Below are positions 1-16,713 of a stretch of 64,000 nt of DNA, in pieces (position 1 is the first letter of the stretch; each line of letters starts with the position of its first letter). The notes beneath the pieces were generated by a model. It was not told the DNA's origin and did no database searches. It saw only the letters and a program-made list of their open reading frames with translations. Where the stretch lies: NCBI GenBank assembly GCA_020137815.1, contig CM035356.1, forward strand, positions 8,099,711 through 8,163,710. The letters are read 5' to 3'. A program made the position numbers and the translations under genes. The DNA is from Hormiphora californensis (taxonomy: Eukaryota > Ctenophora > Tentaculata > Cydippida > Pleurobrachiidae).

Positions 1-344
1 ATTAATACCATCTCCAGAAATGGAGAATGCTCCCTTGGGAGAAACCGCACCCTCGGGTGAAACCGCACCTTCGGGTGAATCAACGGGGTTGCTCCCCTCA
101 ATCCCGAACCCAAGGTCGAACCCACCTAAAGGGCTCCCCCTGCCCACACGCGACCTATCCCTCCCCCATGGGTCGTGATCCGTCACCTTCACGTCCACAC
201 GCGACCTATCCCTCCCCCAAGGGGTCGCGTACCATCCTCCACGGTCATCATTAGCGGTGCTGGTATCACTAAGTGATTGGCCCCTGTGCGTAGGGTCCCC
301 GCAAGGGGTTCACGCCCATGGCAACCGCTCTTATCAAATCAAAT
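1..344. other. Intergenic; short internal duplication, no gene
   Basis: No coding exon is recognised. A segment with the core GCGACCTATCCCTCCCCC occurs twice (near 150 and 200), a local direct duplication. Short ORFs here have no recognisable protein features. Confidence 0.5.
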
Positions 345-351
345 CAAATCA

Positions 352-602
352 GTACACATTGTAAGCGGTTCCGTCGCTAATGAGGTACACCGAATCGTGA
401 GCAGTGAGCAGTACCGTGTATCGGTTCACATCTCTGTCTCTGTCTCTGTCTCTGTCTCTGTCTCTGTCTCTGTCTCTGTCTCTGTCTCTGTCTCTGTCTC
501 TGTCTCTGTCTCTGTCTCTCTGTCTCTCTCGCTCTCTCTCTTTCTCTCTCTCTCTCTCTGTCTCTGTCTCTCAGCTATCTCCATCCTAAAAAGACAGAGA
601 AA

Positions 603-638
<36 letters not shown>

Positions 639-960
639 AAGAGACAGCGACAGAGACAAAGACAGCGACAGAGACAGAGGCCGAGAGAGAGATACAGAGA
701 CTGAGACAGAGGGAGAGACATAGAGAGGGACAGAGACAGACACAGAGGGGGAGACAGAGACAGAGGGAGAGACAGAGATGTGAACCGATACACGGTACTG
801 CTCACTGCTCACTGCTCAGCACGATTCGGTGTACCTCATTAGCGACGGAACCGCTTACAATGTGTACTGATACGAGGGTACTGACCACGATTCGGTGTAC
901 CTCATTAGCAGCGGAACCGCTTACAAGGTGAACTGATACGACGGTACTGTTCACGATTCG
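352..960. repeat. Foldback repeat around a CTGTCT/GAGA microsatellite
   Basis: The stretch at about 352-428, containing CGGTTCCGTCGCTAATGAGG, reappears inverted at about 774-866. Between the arms lies a pure (CTGTCT)n tract that changes into (CTCT)n and then (GAGA)n. Two further, more diverged copies of the same unit follow to about 960. The long low-complexity translations here are microsatellite artefacts. Confidence 0.8.
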
Positions 961-962
961 TT

Positions 963-1083
963 CTACCTCATTAAAGGGTCCCTTAACTTCCTAGGGTCCC
1001 TTAAAGGGTCCCTTAACTTTCTAGGGTCCCTTAAAGGGTCCCTTAAAGGGTCCCTAAAAGGGTCCCTTAAAGGGTCCCTTAAC
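963..1083. repeat. Short tandem repeat, AAAGGGTCCCTT units
   Basis: About ten copies of an 11-12 bp unit AGGGTCCCTTAA, some interrupted by CTTCCT or CTTTCT. The unit contains the palindrome AAGGGTCCCTT, so each copy could form a small hairpin. Confidence 0.85.
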
Positions 1084-1920
1084 CGGTCGGGATTCTTCTC
1101 ACCTGCCGAACATTGGGTGACTAAGCAGGGTACTTCTCCCCATGCCTTACAGATATAGCAATTCGAGACACTCGCAATATGAGTATAGTTCAAACAGACA
1201 GCCGAAGCAGAAATTAAGCGTCTCTTCTCTTCTTGGCCACAAAGAAATAACAAAACAAACAATTCGCTAGTCGTGAGGCAGAAGCCTCGACGACCGGCCA
1301 GGGAAATCCCCTGAAAATTAACAACTGTTTTTATTAACATGATAAAAAGGACTGTTTCTTGTCTCTGCTGCTGGCTATAGATGAGCGACAATCCTTCCTC
1401 GCAGTCAGTGACACAAACAATGTGGTTTTGGTGGCTGTATTTGGGTATCCGGACTTCCTCTATCTTGTTCACTGTAATAATAATGTCTCTGTTGAGCTAC
1501 CTGGAAGGGTTGAAAATGATGATTAGACCAGTTTTTAATGTTAATTGGATCAACAATGAAACTTGAAAGCCCAGAATTGTCGAGATCGAGTTGCTCCACT
1601 GCCGCGCCCATCCCTTGTCAAATCACGGCCCGCTTTTCGGCGCGCACAAAACTCCAATTGTTACACTCTCACCCAAACAAGAGCACCGCGCCTTACAACC
1701 AGTACTGGCTCTAAAATGGACAGAAATAGGGGCAGGACCTCCCGCGTTTGATTATCATGGTTCAGAAGGGAGGAAGTACCTATTTGGTGGTTGTCTACTA
1801 CTACAGTAGCTGCTCCAGTGGATCAGTCATGGTTTGACAAATATAACTACAGTGGTTTCACTCTCTCTGAGCTCGACAATTTCTGTACGTGATTTTCAGA
1901 ACTTACTCAATCTGTTGTAA
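1084..1920. other. Intergenic; nothing recognised
   Basis: About 840 bp between the tandem repeat and the 3' end of HELLS. No exon, RNA gene or transposon end was recognised. It should hold the HELLS 3' UTR and polyadenylation site on the minus strand. Confidence 0.4.
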
Positions 1921-1924
1921 CACG

Positions 1925-7607
<5,683 letters not shown>

Positions 7608-7612
7608 GGCTG

Positions 7613-7630
7613 CTGTCATAAGAAAACAGT
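7613..7630 (-). promoter_or_regulatory. Acceptor-like site before HELLS start
   Basis: The minus strand reads CTGTTTTCTTATGACAG followed by five bases and ATG. It could be a 5' UTR cis-intron acceptor or a trans-splice acceptor. Confidence 0.45.
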
Positions 7631-8208
7631 CTTGTTCGATGTGTTATCTGATTACTGGAATATTTAAATCCCAAGAATTAGGTACGTGTACGAGAACAGA
7701 GAATTATGTTAGGCGAAAGCGCAAGATTTTTAGGCATCAAAAAATCTCATATCTACCACCAAAATCTGGGACGGAGCTGGCACAGGCCCCAGCGCGTCCG
7801 GAGCCAGCCGCTAAGGTCATGGGGTGTGATACCCCAAAAGCAGGGCCCAGGGTCGCAATTTTGACGTTTTGCGACGATTTAAACCGTCTGACAGGCGACA
7901 GCGCTTGAAAGTGTAAAGGACAAAAGTGGTAACAAAAAACTGACACAAAAAAAAGGAAACGCGACGTGAAATTTGAAAATAAGAATTTTTTTTGCGAATC
8001 GAAAGTGCGCCGCGCGAGAAAATCTTACGCGCGGCGCAAAATTAGTTAATTTTGCATTTTTATCGCGCGTTACAGTTACTTAGCCCAAAGCGCTGGAGAG
8101 GGCTCAAATGGATTGCCAAGACCACCCTGACTTCCAGAGAACCAAAGCGACAAACCAATGCAAACGAAGTTTTTTGGAATGGATAAAAACTAAATCACGA
8201 ATGGCAAT
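7620..8208. other. HELLS-RPS19 intergenic region
   Basis: About 590 bp. It contains CpG-rich blocks near 7998-8070 (GCGCCGCGCGAG, ACGCGCGGCGC) that form an imperfect inverted pair, possibly a promoter. No coding exon is seen. Confidence 0.4.
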
Positions 8209-8826
8209 TTATTCCTCTTGTTCTTCAACCGGTTGGGGCTGTCTTGAGCTCATAACCTGAGCGGCGATTCTGTCGGCATCCTTTCGTCCCTGGCTGGTGA
8301 TCATCCTTCCACCGTCGGGGTGCTTGGCGATCATCTTCAACTCCTCGAGACCCATCAGGGCTTTCCTGATCACGGAGGCAGAGGCCTTTCGGTGATGGCT
8401 GGGGGCGGATCCCATGTTCTTTCGTCCTCCATAGACCTTCCTGAGGGCTCCAGTGCCGACTCCCTGTCGGAGGTACACTCGTCGGAGGAGGGCAGCAGTC
8501 CTGATGTAGTACCAATCGGGACTCTGAGGGAGAGGGAGATCGTTACTAGGAGAGTGGGGGAGAGAGCAGGTTTCGGGGGCAGAAAGGGATATGATCAAGA
8601 ACTACTAAAAGGTGCTGGAAGTTACCTGAGGGGGCAGCTCTTTGAAGGTAGCGGTCTTGACGATGTCGGTCCAGGCGGGCACGTTCAGCTTGCCAGACTT
8701 CTTCAGGAAAGCAGCGAATTCGGCGACCCACAGCTGAGAGTCAACATCCTTGAGGGTGGTTCCTCCAACGTGTTTCTCCTTGTAAATGTGCTCCGGGATG
8801 GGGCCCAGTGACTGGTAGGTGGCCAT
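8209..8826 (-). CDS. RPS19: 40S ribosomal protein S19 (eS19)
   Basis: Two exons, 8826-8626 and 8523-8209, give about 171 residues. The eS19 signature is clear: [76 protein letters not shown]. It belongs to the small cytosolic ribosomal subunit and in other eukaryotes is needed for 18S rRNA maturation. Compared with human RPS19 (145 residues) there are about 18 extra N-terminal residues before the conserved start and an acidic/Gln C-terminal tail. RPS16 lies only 183 bp upstream on the same strand. Confidence 0.96.
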
Positions 8827-8837
8827 GTTATGTGCTA

Positions 8838-8856
8838 CTAGACAGAGAGTGGAGGG
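8838..8856 (-). promoter_or_regulatory. Acceptor-like site before RPS19 start
   Basis: The minus strand reads CCTCCACTCTCTGTCTAG, then eleven bases, then ATG. It is a strong pyrimidine tract plus AG in the short RPS16-RPS19 gap. Confidence 0.5.
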
Positions 8857-9009
8857 TTAGACAAAAATGGACTTAGGGGCGGGCAAGGAGATGGCTAGTT
8901 AGGCATTGAGATATGTCATCGGGTGTATTTTGAGGTGGGTAAGGCAAGACGAATAAAACACAAGGACGTCAATGTAATAAAAACAAAGTGTAAAAAACAC
9001 TCCCTTTTC

Positions 9010-9564
9010 TTAACGGTAAGACTTCTGGTATCGTGCTCGGGCTCCGGGACCTCCGAACTTCTTGGGCTCGCACCGCCTGGGATCAGCCACCAGCATCGTC
9101 TTGTCGTAACTCAGGAGGATGTCCTTGATCTCTTTCTTGCTCGTCTCATCGACAAACTTCTGGTAGTAGGCCACGAGGGACTTGGAGATGGCCTGTCGGA
9201 TAGCGTAGATCCTGGCAGTGGAACCACCACCTCGGCACCTCACTCGGATGTCAACTCCCTCGAATCGCTTCTTTCCCAGGAGCAGGACGGGCTCGAGGAC
9301 CTTGTACCGGAGGGTGGGAGGCTGGACCAGATCAACTGGAACACCGTTTACCTGGTGAGAGAAGAGGAATTAGGTTAGAAGCCCGTTAGAAGTAGGTTAA
9401 ACAGGTTTTCCCTGATTAGTCAATAGCCCGTCAATAGTCATTAGAAAGTAGCAAAACATGAGCTGAGAAATAATACGAACCTTGATCATGCCATTTCCTT
9501 CCTTGGTGTAGGCGACAGCTGTGGCGGTCTTCTTTCGACCGAATACCTGAACAGACTTGACCAT
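9010..9564 (-). CDS. RPS16: 40S ribosomal protein S16 (uS9)
   Basis: Two exons, 9564-9481 and 9351-9010, encode 141 residues (human 146). Exon 1 gives the usual eukaryotic uS9 start ([25 protein letters not shown]). Exon 2 carries the conserved [17 protein letters not shown], the [19 protein letters not shown] region, and the invariant basic tail [10 protein letters not shown] that reaches the ribosomal P site. The product is part of the small-subunit head. It is closely packed: 195 bp from the MRPL48 stop and 183 bp from the RPS19 start, all on the same strand. Confidence 0.97.
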
Positions 9565-9565
9565 T

Positions 9566-9582
9566 CTAAAGACACAGATATT
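9566..9582 (-). promoter_or_regulatory. Acceptor-like site before RPS16 start
   Basis: The minus strand reads ATATCTGTGTCTTTAG, then a single base, then ATG. The site lies inside the 195-bp MRPL48-RPS16 gap. Confidence 0.5.
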
Positions 9583-9759
9583 GTTAGGGTGGTTGTTTAG
9601 AAGAGTGGTTAGCAGGAGGAAAAGGGAGGGGAAATATACCAGGGGTGAAGTAGTGAAAACGGGTTATGGGTTGTTACAAAAATAATTGACAAACTATACA
9701 CAATTAGATCAAACAATACACTTCAGCCCAACTAAATTCCGACACATACAGATCTATTT

Positions 9760-10515
9760 TCACTTGACAGGATCTTTGACGTTATCATCAAAACTGGCAT
9801 TAATCCACCTATGTAACATTGGGTTCACCCCCGACCACTTATCAACCCCACTCTCCCTCACCCCACCCTTCAACAACCTCAACAACTCATCACTGATCGG
9901 CTCCGTCTTATCATCATGTACGGTGAGAGCAGCCCCAGCCGGGACTCCCTCTCTCACAGCATCCAAAATGATATCCACCTCAGTTCCGGGAACTCCGCTA
10001 ATTCTCAGAACCCGTCGGTGGGTTTTCAGGTAGATGGTTTCATCGAGGTTCTTGGTGTATCTGTTAGCGGGCTTCATGGTGGAGATCTTCTCTACCGTTG
10101 TGGGGAGTGCAACTCGTCCCTCTACTGAACAACCAATCTGGTGGGAGAGAGAGATTGTTACGATAACTAGGAGAGTGAGGGAGATCGTTACTGTTGAACA
10201 ACCAACCTAGTGAGGGGTGGTAAGAAAATAGACCCCAAATGGACCTAGATTGCACCAGTGTAAAGTAAGTGTCCCTAATTTACATAATAAACCAACCTGT
10301 CGGCAGTAGGTAGAAGTGTGTTTAATGAACCGTTCCAGTTTCACATCATCATGTCCGCTCATATGGAAGTTTAGAGCGAGGGACAGGTTTGGGGCATCGA
10401 ATGTCTCCTCGTATGCAATGGGAGTCCTATCACTGGAGATGTAACGAGCAGAGGATGAGGGGAGGGATGAGGATGGAAGGGAGCAGAATCGTTTACAATA
10501 TTGTCGGACTAACAT
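9760..10515 (-). CDS. MRPL48: Mitochondrial large ribosomal subunit protein mL48
   Basis: Two exons, 10515-10297 and 10137-9760, give about 198 residues (human 212). The N-terminus is Arg/Ser-rich without acids, as expected of a mitochondrial presequence. The body has the uS10-like fold of mL48: NLSLALNFHMSGHDDVKLERF, an exon junction at YCRQ, then LPTTVEKI, RVLRISGVPGTEVDIIL and EGVPAGAALTVH. I chose the ATG at 10515; an in-frame ATG at 10543-10545 lies upstream, but the bases between them form a strong acceptor (TTCCTTTCTTTCTTAG), which suggests that the upstream ATG is removed by splicing. Confidence 0.88.
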
Positions 10516-10519
10516 TGCG

Positions 10520-10537
10520 CTAAGAAAGAAAGGAAGG
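10520..10537 (-). promoter_or_regulatory. Acceptor-like site before MRPL48 start
   Basis: The minus strand reads TTCCTTTCTTTCTTAG, then four bases, then ATG. It is one of the best pyrimidine tracts among the start-proximal sites. Confidence 0.55.
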
Positions 10538-10574
10538 GTTAACATTGTGAAGTATAATAACAGACGATTAAGTA

Positions 10575-11564
10575 TTAAGGCCAGAGGGGGGGGGTCCGGG
10601 GGTATAAAAAGTCACTTCCGGTATCTGGTCCGGCTCTTCGAGCCGGACCAGATGACATACTCGGAATCGATTTTGTGTACACTGTTATGGAGAAAATTGA
10701 GGTTAACTTTTGGCCCAAAATCAATGTTAACCTCTCTAATTCTTAGAGTTCGTGTATTGAGACAATGAAAACGGTTCTAAAAGTAAGGTATCACTAAGGA
10801 GAGTATGTGGGAGCGATTTTATGGCGATATTCCTGGTAGTTCTTTAAATTTTGAGGTTAACATATTTCACCAAAAGTACCTTTTTGGTGAATAACTTGGA
10901 ACATTTTTACGAATCGCCACTACATTCATCTCATAGACGGCTAAGAGTTGGGCCTTGAAATTTGGCAGGCATGATCCTTAGATAATAAACTGTGTTTTGA
11001 GTGTAACGATTTTTTATTGGAGCCTCCGTTCCCAAGATATTGAGGTTAACGTCTAAAAAATATCAGATGTGAAATATGTTAACCTCAATATCTTGGGAAC
11101 GGAAGCCTCAATCAAAAATCGTTACACTCAAAACACAGTTTATTATCTAAGGATCATGCCTGCCAAATTTCAAGGCCCAACTCTTAGCCGTCTATGAGAT
11201 GAATGTAGTGGCGATTCAAAAAGTAAGGTGTGAATAAGACCAAAAAGGTTGTTTTTTGGGCGATAAGTTAACCTCAAACATCCGAACAACTATATGGCTT
11301 AGACCTCTGAAACTTTGAACATTTGGTCTCCTTGATCAGATCTATCGATTGGTACCATTTTTATCTGTGAAAGCGACATAGATACAAGATTTTTGAGGTT
11401 AACTTACATTTTCGGTCAAAAGTTAACCTCAAAAAACAGGGCCTCCTGATACACTTGGTGCGCAGCTACCCTATCCAAAAGTTTCCTACCACCGAGTTAA
11501 ATCACATATGTAAACCTCAGAAAAGTACATTTTTTGACCCTCGGACCCCCCCCTCTGGCCTTAA
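10575..11564. mobile_element. Foldback element flanked by TTAA
   Basis: The ends are inverted: GGCCAGAGGGGGGGGG at 10579 and CCCCCCCCCTCTGGCC ending at 11560, both bordered by TTAA. A long internal palindrome (about 10908-11044 against 11074-11217) contains TATCTTGGGAACGG and ATGATCCTTAGATAATAAAC. GGTTAAC/GTTAACC recurs through the element. There is no transposase ORF, so it is non-autonomous. TTAA flanks fit piggyBac-like or Kolobok-like insertion. It fills the MRPL48-MRPS10 gap. Confidence 0.8.
10621..10651. repeat. Perfect short hairpin inside the TTAA element
   Basis: TCTGGTCCGGCTC, a loop of TTC, then GAGCCGGACCAGA: a 13-bp perfect stem, too short for a gene. It probably belongs to the terminal region of the foldback element. 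Confidence 0.8.
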
Positions 11565-11682
11565 ATAGGGTGTTTTACAAAATGTACAAAATCAAACTAA
11601 CATTTCACAACTATCTCGCAGTCTCAAATTCCTCAAACACACGTGATGTCCTTATAAGGCATTAATGACCATATTTGGTACT

Positions 11683-14600
11683 TCAATCCACCTCTTCATC
11701 ATCTGCTAACATGTCTTGGTTTGTTGTCTGGTAGTATGTAGAGAGGAAGTCAGTGTTCAGGGGCATCAACTGTTCCTCGGTTACAGCCATTGTTACACCT
11801 GATCAATTAGGGGATACTAGTTAATTAATTGGGCAATTAATTAAAGCCTCTTTCTACCATCTCGGCGTCAGTTTGCAACGAATATTTCGAACAAGAACTT
11901 TCCTTGTGTTTTAGTACACATTTCTTATAACCATTCAGTTTCAGACGACTTTTTTTGGTGAACATTTCCAATTTAGGACACAATTTGTCTTGCCAAGCTA
12001 GACTGCCTTTACAAATGTAAAGGGAGGGTTAGAAAATAACAAAATTTGTCATTGTGTGTCCTAATCGATTAGGGCACAATTTGTGTCCTAAATTCGAAAA
12101 TGTTGGGGGGGGGGGGGGGGGGCGTCACCTTTTATTTTGCCCATATTTGCCCATATTTGCCCATATGGGCAAAAGTGAATTTTCAAAAATCGTGGGACTT
12201 TGTAATACATGTGATTAGGGTAAGGACCAGGAATTTTGGGGGGGCAAGCTAATTCCTTCACTAATAGTTAGTCTAAAGGGTCCTTATGGGGGGGGGGGGG
12301 GCCAAGGCCAAAAAAAGCCAGATCAATCCCGGATTTTAGGGCGGGTTTGGCTTTTTTTGGCTTTTTTTGGCCCTACTTTTTTGGTCATTTTGGCATGTAA
12401 TTCTGACATTATATGGTCTGTATGGCACTAAAAACACTTTAAAATGGCTTCTTTGATCTAGTTTTATCATTTTACATCGATAGTGAAATAATATTTTTAC
12501 CGAAAAAAGTTTGATTTAAAAAAAGCCAGATCAAAAAAAGCCATATCAAAAAAAGCCAAAAAAAGCCAGATCAAAAAAAGCCAAAAAAAGCCAGATCAAA
12601 AAAAGCCAGATCAAAACTGCCAAATCAAAAAAAGCCAGATCAAAAAAAGCCAAAAAAGGCCAAAAAAAGCCAGATCAAAAAAAGCCAGATCAAAAAAAGC
12701 CAAAAAAAGCCAGATCAAAAAAGCCAGTTCAAAAAAAGCCAAAAAAAGCCAGATCAAAAAAAGCCAGAAAAAGCCAGATCAAAAAAAGCCAGATCAGACC
12801 CGGATTTCAGGGCGGGTTTGGCTTTTTTTGGCCTTGGCCCCCCCCCCCTTATTCACCAAAAAAAAGTTTTAAATCTGAAGTGGTGGGGAAGACCTCTATA
12901 ATTGGCCTTAATTGGCGGTAATTGGGTATTCCCCTAACTTGGCTTAGAAATGGAGTAGAGACAAAAGTAAGGACACTAAAATGTGTAGAATCATCACATT
13001 ATAGGGGGTAGAGACCATTACTGAGTCGATATCTCCAATACTAATTGATATAATTGAGTTAATTGGATAATTCATGCCGCGCATGGTTGCCAAATACAAA
13101 TCGTCTTAGAATAGGAGTAGAAATGAAAATAGGGACACTAAACTGTGCAGCGTCCTCGCATTAGTGGGGGTAGACACCCATGAAAAGTTCCTATCTCAAT
13201 TTGTTAATTGGATAATTGGATAATTAGATATGTGCATAGCCGTATTAGCCTATTAGATACTCAGCAGACCATATATACGATACACCCCTAGTACCCTCTT
13301 AAACACCCCTCAGACCCTGCTAGATACCTATTAAACTCCATTAGATGCCCCTCGAAGCTTCCTAGATAGCCCTTACAGCTCATTGGGTAACCCTTCTACC
13401 GTCCTATACACCCCTCAGACCCTGCTAGATGCATTTTAGATCTTCCTAGATACCCCTAAAACTCTCCATGATACACATTAGACTGTACTAGATACCCCTT
13501 AGACCCCGTTAGATACCCCTAAAATCCTTCTAGATACCCCTCAGATCTTCATAGATACCCCTAGTACCTTCCTGGGCACTCCTCAGATCTCAGACCATAT
13601 AAGATACCAATCAAACATCATTAGATACCCCTCACAGCTCCCTAGATACCTTCACAGCTCCTTAGATAGCCATTTTACCCCTCTAGATACCCATCAGACC
13701 CTGCTAGATACATATCAGATCTTGCTAGATACCCCTGAACTCCCAAAGATACCCCCAGAAATCAGAATCTGCTAGATTCATACCCCCTTAGACCCCATTA
13801 GATATCTGTCAGACCATTCTAGATACCCCTCCAGCTCCTTAGATAAGCCTATTACCATCCAAGACACCCCTCAGACCCTGGGCTTCTTAGATACCCATTA
13901 CACCCTATTAAATACCCTTCAAGCAAGAGCTTCCTAGATACCCTAATAGACTCCCAGATACCCCTGGGCCCTGAAACCCTCCATTAGATAGCGCTCTGAG
14001 GAGTGAAGGGTGTCTAGGAAGCTCTGAGGGGTATCTAGAAGGATCTGAGGGGTATCTGATGGTGTAGGGTTAAGGGTGTATACTATACACTGTATAGTAG
14101 AGTCGGATACCTGTAGGCTGTAAGACCCTTCAAGATACCCTTCAGAGCTTCATACCTGACCCTGGGCCTACTAGATACCCATCATACCCTATTAGATGCC
14201 CCTCAAGCCTCAATGCAAAGCTTTATATACATACCCCTCACAGCTCCTATTAATCCTATTAGCCTCCTAAACACCCCTCAGACTTTGATCTACCGAACCC
14301 TCCCAAGGGGTGTGAGCCACACAACGCAGACCCTACTAGATACCCCTAAAACCCTCCAAGATACCTGTCCGACTCTACTATATACCCCTTAGACACTATC
14401 AGATACCCCTCAGATCCTTCTAGATACCCCTCAGAGCTTCTTAGACACCCCTCAGACCTCAGAGCACTATCTAATGGAGGGTTTCAGGGGTATTGGGGTA
14501 TCTAGGAGTCTATTAGGGCGTCTAAAAAGCTGTGAGGGGTATCTAGGAAGCTCTTGAGGGGTGTAATGGGTATCTAACAAGCCCATGGTCTGAGGGGTAT

Positions 14601-16662
14601 CTAGGAGGGTAACAGGCTTATCTAAGGAGCTGGAGGGGTATCTAGAAGGGTCTGACAGATATCGAATGAGGTCTAAGGGGGTTTCTAGTAGCTACTGGGG
14701 GTATCTTTTGGGGGTTCAGGGGTACCTAGCAAGATCTGATATGGTTCTAGCAGGGTCAGATGGGTATCTAGAGGGGTAAAATGGCTATCTAAGGAGCTGT
14801 GAAGGTATCCATGAAGATCTGAGGGGTATCTAGAAGGGTTTTAGGGGTATCTAACGGGATCTAAGGGGTATCTAGTACAGTCTAATGTGTATCATGGAGA
14901 GTTTCAGGGGTATCTAGGAAGATCTAAAATGCATCTAGCAGGGTCTGAGGGGTGTATAGGACGGTAGAAGGGTTACCCAATGAGCTGTAAGGGCTATCTA
15001 GGAAGCTTCGAGGGGCATCTAATAGAGTGTAATAGGTATCTAGCAGGGTCTGAGGGGTGTTTAAGAGGGTACTAGGGGTATGTAGGAGGCTCTTAGAATC
15101 TCAGTGTATCGTATATATAATGGTCTGCTGAGTATCTAATAGGCTAATACGGCTATGCGCATATCTAATTATCCAATTATCCAATTAACCAATTGAGATA
15201 GGAACTTTTCATGGGTGTCTACCCCCACTAATGCGAGGACGCTGCACAGTTTAGTGTCCCTATTTTCATTTCTACTCCTATTCTAAGACGATTTGTATTT
15301 GGCAACCATGCGCGGCATGAATTATCCAATTAACTCAATTATATCAATTAGTATTGGAGATATCGACTCAGTAATGGTCTCTACCCCCTATAATGTGATG
15401 ATTCTACACATTTTAGTGTCCTTACTTTTGTCTCTACTCCATTTCTAAGCCAAGTTAGGGGAATACCCAATTACCGCCAATTAAGGCCAATTATAGAGGT
15501 CTTCCCCACCACTTCAGATTTAAAACTTTTTTTTGGTGAATAAGGACCCTTTAGACTAACTATTAGTGAAGGAATTAGCTTGCCCCCCCAAAATTCCTGG
15601 TTGGCCCGATTATTTACCCAAATCACATGTATTATTGGGCTAAATGGGCAAAAATGGGCAAAAAAATAACTCCTGTACCTTACATCATAGATAGGTTTAT
15701 AGCCACTATAATCGAAGCAGAATTTCACGCTGAGGAAGATGCTTGTATTTATTTTGTTCTAGGACGTTTCTAAAACCCATTAAAGCCAAAAAACCTAAAA
15801 AACCTAAAAAATCCTAAATTTAGGATTTGACCACTAAAAACAATTTGACTACTAATTAGACACCTAAGACCATTCTGACCGAGTTTTTAAGAGATGACAT
15901 CAAGGTATAGAGTTGAAAAAAGGACATATAACACTGAAATTTCATTTTGCCCATTTTTGCCCAATTTTGCCCATTTTGCCCATATGGGCAAAACCAAAAT
16001 TCGCTGGGATTATGGGCAATGGGCAAAAAAAAGGTGACGCCCCCCCCCCAAAATGTTATAATCCTACCTGCGGGAATGTTTCGCTGCACGTAGGCCAGAT
16101 ACACATCAGCAGTTGTCCCAGAAATATCATTCAATATCAACTTCCTATTCCAGATATCTCGTTTAAACCGGTCCTTGTGCTTTCCATGAACATGGGGTGA
16201 CCGGTTAACTGTGTACACCCCCGTAACGAGTTTCCCATTTTGTAACTCTGTTTTGATCCTCAGGCAATGTGCTGCAAAGTTGGCGAACACTAGGTAACTA
16301 CGGAGGGTATTGTAACAGCTTCCCTTGACGCTGAGAACGAGTCTGCTGATACACCGCTCACCGTCACCTCCTGATATCTCAACCTAGAGGGGGGGGGGAG
16401 GAGGGGTAATGTCAGTAATTGAGGTTAACATGGGGTTAACGGGGTTAACAGCTGCAGAACAATACTATCACAAGGGGAATGTTTCCAACAACTATGAAAT
16501 GGAAAGTGTAGTAAAACTACTTACAGGGAGGGCAGCTTTCTCCAGACTTCCAGGGTCATCCAGAACGAACTGTTTGGGACTAAGGGTTTTCTTGTGGAGG
16601 ATGTTTCGGTACGGGTTTATAGTGTCATACCTAGGAAGGGGAGTGTTACAATCTGGGACCTA

Positions 16663-16713
<51 letters not shown>

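Larger units (their letters stand above)
12105..16049. mobile_element. 3.9-kb G/C-capped foldback transposon with 8-bp target duplication
   Basis: The left end is a long G run followed by GCGTCACCTTTT and repeated GCCCATATTT. The right end is the inverse, AAAAGGTGACGC followed by a C run. The flanks AAAATGTT at 12097-12104 and 16050-16057 are a perfect 8-bp target duplication. The arms are inverted copies of each other for about 1.5-2 kb. They meet in a loop of degenerate TAGATACCCCTCAGA units. No transposase is present. Eight-bp duplications are known for hAT and Zisupton-like DNA transposons, but these termini do not identify the superfamily. Confidence 0.85.

Noticed and set aside
426-812. 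Long Ser/Leu/Val or Arg/Glu open frames across GA/CT tracts (also at 4,897, 40,511, 48,832, 53,585, 58,119 and 59,835)
   Set aside because: Dinucleotide and hexanucleotide repeats are open in several frames on both strands; there is no codon structure or conserved protein.
963-1472. 169-codon minus-strand ORF with RDPLRDP repeats
   Set aside because: The C-terminal repeats come from the AAAGGGTCCCTT tandem array and the remainder has no recognisable feature.
8225-8811. Overlapping open frames antisense to or shifted from RPS19
   Set aside because: They are shadows of the conserved ribosomal protein exons, which show clear family sequence in one frame only.
10543-10545. Upstream in-frame ATG as the MRPL48 start
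   Set aside because: Between it and the next ATG lies TTCCTTTCTTTCTTAG, a strong acceptor, so this ATG is probably intronic or outron sequence.
12105-16049. A hidden gene inside the 4.3-kb MRPS10 intron
   Set aside because: The only long open frames lie in the inverted arms or at MRPS10 exon 3. The interior is minisatellite and foldback DNA.
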